Below the pieces are notes generated by a model that ran no database searches, was not told where the DNA came from, and saw only the letters and a list, made by a program, of their open reading frames with translations. Below are positions 57,117 through 64,000 of a stretch of DNA of 64,000 nucleotides, in pieces. The stretch comes from Diogma glabrata (Eukaryota > Arthropoda > Insecta > Diptera > Cylindrotomidae), in NCBI GenBank assembly GCA_963693315.1, contig OY856188.1, forward strand, positions 248,236,656-248,300,655, written 5' to 3'. Position 1 is the stretch's first letter, and the number at the start of each line of letters is the position of its first letter. Made by a program: the position numbers and the translations under genes.

Positions 57117-60113
57117 ATGGCCCAATCACCCGTTAATCCGAAAGGTGAATCCGAAATTCAAATGATTAAAGAAACGCATACTAGAAATAAACAAAGCAAA
57201 ACCAACCGGAATAATCAAATATCGACCCTTAGCTATCGTACCCGGACACGAGTAGGAAACTGGAATGTCAGAACTCTGATAGAAACATCGCGGTTAGCAC
57301 AAGTTGAGAAAGTAATGAAAGAATATAACATCGAGATACTAGGACTGAGTGAAGTAAGATGGAAAAACAGCGGAGAGTTAACAACAACTGCAGGAAATTA
57401 CATGATGTTCTCTGGTAAATCCAACACACATGAACAAGGCGTAGCAATATTAACAACACCTAACGCAAAGAAAGCACTTCTCGAATGGAAACCAATCAGT
57501 AGCAGAATAATAACAGCAAGATTCCAATCGAAAATTAGAAATACAACGATCATACAGTGCTATGCACCTACCGAAGAAGCTGATGATGCGACAAAAGATG
57601 AATTCTACGAACAGCTCCAAGCAACGCTGGCTAGTGCACACCGAAATGACATCAAAATAATACAAGGTGATTTCAATGCCAAAATTGGAACCGACAACAC
57701 TGGAATGGAATCAGTCATGGGCAAACATGCACTAGAATCAACACGTAACAATAATGGAGATAGGCTCATCGATTGTTGTGTCACAAATCAACTATTCATA
57801 GGAGGCAGCAAGTTCCCACACAAGAACATACATAAATACACTTGGACATCACCAAATGGAAGAACCAAGAATCAAATTGATCACGTACTGGTGAATAAGA
57901 AGTTTCTATCCTCACTACAAGACGTCAGAGCAAAGCGAGGAGCAGACATACACAGCGACCACCAACTGGTAATTGCAACATTCAAAATTAAACCAGCCGC
58001 TGTAAAACACAACAAGCCATGTCAGAGGAAATTCAACATCAACAGATTGAGCGACAAAAATACAAATAACATCTTCAAAGAGTCGCTCCAGCTCAATCTA
58101 CCAAACAACGAAACCACCAGCATTGATGAAAAATGGGAACAAGTTAAAGAAGCTTACGTCAAAACTGCTACAGATGTGCTAGGATACCAAGACAAATCAC
58201 GGAAACCATGGATTAGCGATGATACATGGAAGAAAATTGAAGAGCGTCGACAGCTCAAGTTGCAATTGTGTCACCAGAACACAACCGAGATCCGCAACAA
58301 ATATGAAAGTACAGCAAAACAAGTTAAAAAGATGGCAAGGAATGATCGCAGAAGATATACAGAAAGCATTCTCAAGACTGCAGAAACAGCAGCAGCTAAT
58401 AGAAATATGCGCACACTACACAAATGCGTGAGAAAGGTCACCAACAAATATACAAACACTCCACCAATAAAGGATGAATCTGGTCAAACCCTCACAACAC
58501 ATGAACAACAGCTAAATAGATGGAAAGAATACTTCGAAGACAACTGCCACCAACATGACGATAATTTGCAGTCTCCGGATGACAACTATAACGAAACTAT
58601 CAGCACCCATCCACCAACGGAACGGGAAGTTAGAGATGCCATACAGAAACTCAAGAATAACAAATCTGCTGGTACAGATAATATATCAGCAGAATTACTC
58701 AAAGCAGATGTAAACACAACAGCAGAAGCTCTAACACCGCTATTAGCTGATGTATGGAACGAAGGTAAAATACCAACCAAATGGAAAGAAGGTTTAACCA
58801 TAACAATCCCAAAGAAAGGTGATCTAAGAGAATGCAAAAATTGGAGAGGTATATCTCTGCTCAACACAATAATGAAAATACTAGCGATGATCATTCTCGA
58901 AAGAATATCTCCATCAATTAACACGAAACTAAGAAATGAACAAGCCGGCTTTAGACCAGGAAGAAGCTGTACCGATCATATCAACACAATCCGTATCATT
59001 ATTGAGCAATCAAATGAATGGAATTCACCATTGTATCTCCTCTTCGTGGACTTCGAACGCGCCTTCGACTCAATCAACAGAAGCGCGATATGGAAGACAC
59101 TTTGTGAAATGGGCATCCCGAAGAAAATAGTTGATCTAATCAAAGAAATGTATCAGGATGCTGCAAACAGAATACAATACAAAGGACAGCAAAGTGATGA
59201 ATACTACAACCACCGAGGAGTGAGACAAGGCTGTGTACTATCTCCGCTACTATTCCTAATAGTACTAGATAGTATCATGAGAAAGCTCGATGATGCAAGT
59301 CCAAATGGAATCCAATGGAATACAACAAGACGGCTCAATGATCTAGACTACGCAGATGACATCTGTCTACTTACACACACACATACGGATATGCAGCAGA
59401 AAATACAGAAGCTATCAACCCTTGCACATGAAGTCGGTCTCAACATTAATATCAGAAAAACAAAGGCTATGAGATTGAACACCAAAACGATAACACCAAT
59501 TACCATCAACAATGCACAAGTGGACGAAGTTGACAAATTTGTGTACCTTGGTTGTACTGTAGCAAAAACAGGCGGGACTGAAGAAGATATCAGTCAGCGT
59601 ATTAACAAAGCCAGAAATACGTTCAATATGCTTCACAAGATCTGGAATGCATCCGTCCTGTCAAGAAAAACAAAGCTACGAATGTTCAATGCATGTGTCA
59701 AGTCAGTACTGCTGTATGGGTGTGAAACGTGGAAACAAATAAGAAAGATCACAAATAAACTACAGGTGTTTGTGAACAAATGCCTGAGAAGACTCATCAA
59801 ATGCTTCTGGCCAAACACCATCAGTAACCAGGAACTTCTACGGCAGACAGAGCAGTTAGATATTGAGACCGAGATAAAACAAAGAAAATGGAGATGGATA
59901 GGACATACACTGAGAAAATCAGTCGAAGATATAACAAGGATGTCCCTAGAGTGGAATCCACAAGGTAAAAGGAGAGTTGGAAGACCACCCATGACATGGA
60001 AGAAAACGGTGCTAGCTGAAGCAAAACAAATTGGCAAGACATGGGGTGAACTGAAAGCGATTGCCCCCAACAGAGTTAGATGGTCCAGTCTAGTAGACGC
60101 CCTATGCTCCTAA
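57117..60113 (+). CDS. RTE-like LINE ORF: endonuclease and reverse transcriptase
   Basis: 998 residues, no stops. The N-terminal APE-type endonuclease (about 40-285) shows GNWNVRTL, LGLSEVRW (catalytic Glu), YAPTEEADD, QGDFNAKIG (Asp, Asn), NQIDHVLV and SDHQLV (catalytic His). The RT (about 490-780) shows KNNKSAGTDNISAELLK, CKNWRGISLLN, EQAGFRPGRSC, LFVDFERAFDS (motif A Asp), GVRQGCVLSPLLF and LDYADDICLL (motif C). The C-terminal part has YGCETW and KWRWIGHTLR, then RRVGRPPMTWK. The protein nicks target DNA and primes cDNA synthesis there. The endonuclease is of the type found in BovB/RTE elements and often annotated as craniofacial development protein 2-like. All catalytic motifs seen are intact, so it may be active. 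Confidence 0.93.
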   Translation: MAQSPVNPKGESEIQMIKETHTRNKQSKTNRNNQISTLSYRTRTRVGNWNVRTLIETSRLAQVEKVMKEYNIEILGLSEVRWKNSGELTTTAGNYMMFSGKSNTHEQGVAILTTPNAKKALLEWKPISSRIITARFQSKIRNTTIIQCYAPTEEADDATKDEFYEQLQATLASAHRNDIKIIQGDFNAKIGTDNTGMESVMGKHALESTRNNNGDRLIDCCVTNQLFIGGSKFPHKNIHKYTWTSPNGRTKNQIDHVLVNKKFLSSLQDVRAKRGADIHSDHQLVIATFKIKPAAVKHNKPCQRKFNINRLSDKNTNNIFKESLQLNLPNNETTSIDEKWEQVKEAYVKTATDVLGYQDKSRKPWISDDTWKKIEERRQLKLQLCHQNTTEIRNKYESTAKQVKKMARNDRRRYTESILKTAETAAANRNMRTLHKCVRKVTNKYTNTPPIKDESGQTLTTHEQQLNRWKEYFEDNCHQHDDNLQSPDDNYNETISTHPPTEREVRDAIQKLKNNKSAGTDNISAELLKADVNTTAEALTPLLADVWNEGKIPTKWKEGLTITIPKKGDLRECKNWRGISLLNTIMKILAMIILERISPSINTKLRNEQAGFRPGRSCTDHINTIRIIIEQSNEWNSPLYLLFVDFERAFDSINRSAIWKTLCEMGIPKKIVDLIKEMYQDAANRIQYKGQQSDEYYNHRGVRQGCVLSPLLFLIVLDSIMRKLDDASPNGIQWNTTRRLNDLDYADDICLLTHTHTDMQQKIQKLSTLAHEVGLNINIRKTKAMRLNTKTITPITINNAQVDEVDKFVYLGCTVAKTGGTEEDISQRINKARNTFNMLHKIWNASVLSRKTKLRMFNACVKSVLLYGCETWKQIRKITNKLQVFVNKCLRRLIKCFWPNTISNQELLRQTEQLDIETEIKQRKWRWIGHTLRKSVEDITRMSLEWNPQGKRRVGRPPMTWKKTVLAEAKQIGKTWGELKAIAPNRVRWSSLVDALCS

Positions 60114-60995
60114 ATGGAGATAAAGGAAAAAAAAAAAAAAAAAAAAATACTGGAAATAGAAATAAAACAAAAGAGAACCAGCAAATCAAACATCAACCCT
60201 TGGCTATGGTACCCGGCTGCGAGTAGGAAAGTGGAACGTCAGAACTCTAACAAGAATAATTAAAAGTAGCACAAAACGAGATAGTAGTGAACAAATATAA
60301 TATCGAGATAAGTGAAGTAACTTGGATACTTGGACTAAGTGAAAAAAACAACGAAGATCTAATAAAAAGTAAAGGAAATTACGTAATGTTATCGGATAAA
60401 TTCAACACACGAACAAGACGTAGAAATATTAATAACCCCCCGTGCAATAAAACACTTCTTGAATTGAAACCAATCAGTAGCAGAGTAATAACAACAAAAT
60501 TTCAATTGATAATTAGAAACACAATTATCATGAATTATGCAGCTACAAACGATGCGACTAAAGATGAATTCTACGAACAGCTTCAAGCTACAAAATAGCT
60601 AATGCACAACAAAATGACATCAAAACACTGCAAATCCATATTTCAATGTCAAAATTGGAACTGGCAATATCGGATAGACTAAAATCAACACGTTACAACA
60701 ATGGAGATAGACTCATTGACTGCTGTATCACAAATCAGCTATTTGGCGGAGACCGCAATTCCTGTCATAAGAAAGTACATAAATATATTTGGACATTACA
60801 AGATGGAAGAACCCAGAAACAATTGGGTAAATAATAAATTTCTATCCTCCTTGCAAGACGTCAGAGGAAAGCAAGGAGCAGAGACACACACAATTACCAC
60901 CAACTTGTAACGTTGAAAATTAAACCAACCATACAAAGAGTCAAATCAGAGAAAATTTAACACCAATAGATTGAGCGACAACAATACCCATAACA

Positions 60996-61035
60996 TCTTT
61001 CACACAAAAATATTTTATGTTTAAATTGATCATAT
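60996..61035. other. Junction between old LINE and LTR element
   Basis: Short A/T-rich link; the last bases before the LTR are GATCATAT. The target duplication of the LTR element cannot be checked because its right end is outside the window. Confidence 0.4.
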
Positions 61036-61370
61036 TGTTACGATTATATAAAAATCCAGACGAATACAGAAAAATCTAGACGATTACGGTCACTTCCAGG
61101 AAAATTAAATCATCACGTAAATTAATCGAATATTCTTCTATTTTCTCAAGGTTTCTAAAAAGTGACCCCGAATTTTCTAGAAACTATGCAGAATGGTATA
61201 TAATCGATTACCTCTTGTAAATTAGTAATTAGTTTTGTTTTAAACCTGCGATAGTGAAGTTAAAATTATAAAAGTGATTTTTAAATTAGTTGTGAATAAA
61301 GTTTTAAGTTTTATTGAGAAGAAATATTTTGTGTATTATTTTTAACATTGTGTTACTGGAAATTTCTACA
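61036..61370 (+). repeat. Probable 5' LTR, Ty3/gypsy element
   Basis: It starts with TGTTACGATTATATAAAAAT and has a TATA-like GGTATATAATCG (about 61195) and AATAAAG (about 61290) words in promoter/polyadenylation order. An end at CTACA (61370) is one possibility; another is TTACA near 61595, which would leave a short leader before gag. The 3' LTR lies outside the window, so the limit is open. Confidence 0.55.
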
Positions 61371-61657
61371 ATAAACCGTTGGAGTTTCTGAAGCTGTTGA
61401 AGGAATATTCTAATAAGGAATATTGTTTGAAGTATTGTTTCCTGCTGTTGTGGAACAATTAAGTTGGAAACTTAATAAAACCTTGTGTTTGTGCTTACTA
61501 ATCAGTCATCGAACTCAGAAAGAGATTGGGATTTGCGTTCATCGAATTCTGAGTTAGGCCAATTTGAGGTAAGGCTAGAAAATAATAAAATTGATTACAT
61601 CGGCGGATTAGTTAGCTGTTAATAATTGTTTTCTTAAGTGAACTAAAAGTTCCTGAG

Positions 61658-63340
61658 TTGAAGAAGGAACTAGAACAACGAGGTTTGTCAACAACCGGCA
61701 ATAAAAGTAAATTGATGCTTCAACTTCGAGAAGCTATGGAAGCCAATGGAACAGAAGTGGAAAGTTACCAGTTTGGAATAGTTACAACAAATACTGATTT
61801 AATAACAGCAGAAGAGGAGAAAAGTTTTGTTACGGAAACAACAACTTCATTGCCTCCTACAAATAGTGATTTTACACTGTTAATGGCTATGATGCAACAA
61901 ATAAATTTGGATATGAATCAAAAACTGGATGTTGTAATTGTTAATATGGTTGTCAATAAAGGCGAGCTAAATCAAAAATTTGATTAACAAAGTAGTAACA
62001 TCAATCAACATATGGCTGCAAATAAGGAAGAAATCAGTAGCATCAATCAACAAATGACTGCTACCAAAGAAAAAATAACTACAACATTAACTGTAAATAA
62101 AAATGAGATAAACCAGCATATAAATGAGTTGAACATTAGCTTAAATCAACACTTAGACGAGAAACTTCTACAAATGTCAACGGCATTCGATGTTAAAGTC
62201 GAGAAAATTCAAACAAAAATGCAGGAATTTGATCGTGGTTTGAATAAAGTTGTAACTAAAGTTGACGATTTTGAGAAGAGATTACAAGATGTTGAAACAG
62301 TAAAGGGTTCTGCACATGTGGTACACCAAGTAGCAAATATTAAATTAAAGCCACCCTCATATGACAGTACCACATCTTTTGGCATATTCAAATTTCAGTT
62401 CGAGATAGCAGCAGAACAAAATGTTTGGAGCAGTGAAAATCGTCTAGTTGCATTAATAATTGCGCTTAAGGGAGAAGCAGCTGAAACATTATAGGCGGTA
62501 CGAGAAAACAACCGCAGAAGTTATGCAGAGGTGATGAATGCATTGGAACGCAAATACGGCAGCGATCATAAAAGGGAGCTATACAGAATCGAGCTAAAGG
62601 GTCGCTTGCAACGTAATGGTGAATCTCTACAGGATTATTCCTCGGTAGTGGAGCGGCTGGTTCATTTACCACACTAAAATACACCACCATATGGCATGGA
62701 AAAGATGAAGATCGAGGCCTTTACTGATGGTTTTCGTGATTTTGAGACAAGGAAAGCAGTAATGTTGTCGCCAAAAGCAACATTTGATGAAACAATTGCT
62801 TGTGCCTTGACCTACGAAACTGCACAAGCTATTATAAAACCAACAATTAAAATACGCCGGGTGAAGTTGGCTGATGACAACCGCTATAAGTCAAGACCAC
62901 GAGAGAATATACGAAGTGATAGAATTCGATGCTGGTTATGTGGCAAGTTGGGTCATATTTCGAGGGAATGCAAAAACATGAGAAGGAAAAGAGCAAAATC
63001 AGTCCGCAAGAGCAGCACCGTATCCAATAAACAACAACGAGCCAGCCTAAAGGGGCGTAAGCTGGCTCCCACAGCCAATTGCCCGATTACCTTCATCCAT
63101 GTTTTGAGATTGCCGAGGGGTGGTGACAGCCTTACTGTAAGGGCTAATATTGGTGGAAAAAGTTGTGTCATCACGTTAGATACGGGAGCAACAAATACAA
63201 TTGTCCGCACTGATGTTGTAAAAGGAAAAATAACACCAGCAGCGAGATACCGAATACAGACAGCTACTGGTGAAAGTGCAAGTATTAAAGGAAAGAAATT
63301 AGTCAACTTTGAAATAGTGGAATACTCACATTCAACATGA
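61658..63340 (+). pseudogene. Gag-protease with SAP-like N-terminus, zinc knuckle and DTGA
   Basis: A single frame with three in-frame stops (TAA 61985-61987, TAG 62492-62494, TAA 62675-62677). The start LKVPELKKELEQRGLSTTGN followed by KSKLMLQLREAM is a SAP-type DNA-binding motif. Next come a long helical Asn/Gln-rich coiled coil (about 61880-62300), a capsid-like part (PPSYDSTTSFGIFKFQFEIA to ERKYGSD), a zinc knuckle CWLCGKLGHISREC (62931-62973), and protease with ITLDTGATNTIV near 63170. The frame is lost at 63338-63340. SAP-like starts in Gag are known in some arthropod gypsy elements. Not functional as it stands. Confidence 0.85.
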
Positions 63341-64000
63341 AGTGGTTGTAGCTGACATTGTGGATTAAGTTATCCTGGGCATGGACTTTATGAGGCGAAA
63401 TGAATTCGTTATTGATGCTGGAAAAGGAGTACTAACGTACGGAAATGTTGTGAAGATTCAAACTGTGTTCGTCGAATAATATTAGATCACAGGGAAAAGC
63501 TGGCACCCCAATCAGAAACAATCATTTGGGAAAAATTGGAAGGAGGTTCTTGGTAACCCAGGTTGTGGGTTGTGAAAGCCAATAATTAAGATCAAAACTA
63601 TAAAGAAGTCGTAATAAGAAAAACCTTAGTTAGATAAGATGCTGACTACAAAATACCAGTTAGGGTTTTAAATCTGCCAGAAACACAGACAACAATTAAG
63701 AAAAAATCGATCATAGGACAATGCGAAGAGGTAGCTAAAATAATAAAACGCAAGCAGAAAAACATCAACATCTCGGTCAACACAAAACAACAAAAATCAG
63801 ATATGGTACAACTTGTGCAGAAATGGACAGAAGGGCTTGCAGAAGAGCATAATAAAGCAGCACGTCAATTGCTGGAGCGGCACAAGTCTGTATTCTGTAG
63901 TACACCTGAAGGAAATGGCAGAACCAATATGGTGAAACATCGTAGCGATACCGGAGCAGAAAAGCCGATACGTCAAGCACCAAGAAGATTACCATTAGCT
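63341..64000 (+). pseudogene. Protease end and pre-RT region of the LTR element
   Basis: After a frame change the sequence encodes VVVADIVD, a stop, then VILGMDFMRRNEFVIDAGKG (end of the protease domain). Further on VQKWTEGLAEEHNKAARQLL and RQAPRRLPLA lead into the RT, which is outside the window. Frameshifts between 63470 and 63790 remove continuity. Confidence 0.75.

Larger units (their letters stand above)
56923..60146 (+). mobile_element. Apparently intact RTE-like LINE, 3224 bp
   Basis: Flanked by the 13-bp duplication ATACTGGAAATAG (56910-56922 and 60147-60159). It has a ~190-bp 5' region containing a 5S rRNA-like segment, a single 998-codon ORF, a very short 3' end (AATGGAGATAAAGG) and about 21 A residues. 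The perfect duplication and intact ORF point to recent insertion. The landing site is inside an older member of the same family. Confidence 0.92.
56707..60995 (+). mobile_element. Older RTE-like LINE copy, split by a younger copy of itself
   Basis: The left part, 56707-56922, holds the 5' segment (TTAGTTAAGCA, GGTGGCTTGGGAAC, TGCCAGTATTCC, GGAAAGTAGCTAGGA), matching 56923-57113 of the younger element. After the younger insertion the copy continues from 60160 with the start of the endonuclease region (ATGGTACCCGGCTGCGAGTA, AGTGGAACGTCAGAACTCT) to about 60995, with many deletions and stops. It is truncated within the endonuclease. Its relation to the younger copy is clear throughout. Confidence 0.88.
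61036..64000 (+). mobile_element. Ty3/gypsy LTR retrotransposon, 5' part, truncated by window edge
   Basis: LTR, gag, protease and the start of the pol region before RT, all on the plus strand. Gag and protease share one reading frame, interrupted by three stops. At the right edge, near 63950-64000, the sequence RQAPRRLPLA, typical of the region just before RT, is reached. An old, defective copy with sequence unlike the provirus at 9-19 kb. Confidence 0.85.

Noticed and set aside
57268..60070. Minus-strand ORFs under the RTE ORF
   Set aside because: Shadows of the 998-codon ORF.

Overview
The window looks like gene-poor, AT-rich DNA from an animal nuclear genome, most likely an insect. The evidence is one spliced host gene with GT-AG introns (an R7-type RGS protein), an env-bearing errantivirus-like provirus of the kind typical of insects, and dense layers of LINE, LTR, Penelope, hAT, piggyBac-like and foldback elements. 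The order cannot be fixed from sequence alone; the errantivirus makes Diptera a reasonable guess, not a demonstrated one.

Layout, left to right. 0-8.5 kb: two degraded non-LTR reverse transcriptases (RT). The first is split by a 2.4-kb hAT insertion with a perfect 8-bp target duplication. Between them lie foldback repeats. 9.08-18.96 kb: a nearly complete LTR provirus on the minus strand, with gag, pol and env between LTRs and a 4-bp target duplication. Gag and pol each carry one in-frame TGA, and the first catalytic aspartate of the RT is changed, so this copy looks dead although env is open. 19.4-27 kb: a stack of repeats, including a TIR element filled with ~145-bp tandem units, an unclassified family R that also occurs inside the first hAT, a TTAA-flanked piggyBac-like insertion carrying a TA-flanked foldback, and a ~610-bp tandem array. 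28.5-33.5 kb: remnants on the minus strand of an RNase H-bearing LINE, a Penelope-like GIY-YIG element, and another LINE split by a ZMYM1-type hAT. 33.56-39.32 kb: a large TIR element (CACTG ends) containing a hAT remnant that itself contains a 1.2-kb foldback. 41.9-42.9 kb: a 1-kb hairpin with two 478-bp arms, followed by a CCAATCCATAT-type minisatellite. 43.8-44.3 kb: a rearranged ribulose-phosphate 3-epimerase pseudogene.

47.94-49.53 kb holds the only convincing host gene, the last four coding exons of an RGS7-like gene on the minus strand; earlier exons must lie to the right. 49.8-55.3 kb: a degraded Ty3/gypsy pol split by a second CACTG element. 56.7-61.0 kb: an apparently intact RTE-like LINE (998-aa endonuclease-RT, poly(A), 13-bp target duplication) inserted into an older copy of the same family; its 5' end carries a 5S rRNA-like segment. 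61.0 kb to the right edge: the 5' part of another Ty3/gypsy element with a SAP-like gag, broken by in-frame stops.

Apart from the RGS gene, almost everything is a transposon or transposon debris. The main interest is structural: dated nesting, several long inverted-repeat elements that may produce double-stranded RNA, and the 5S-headed LINE. No new cellular system is claimed.
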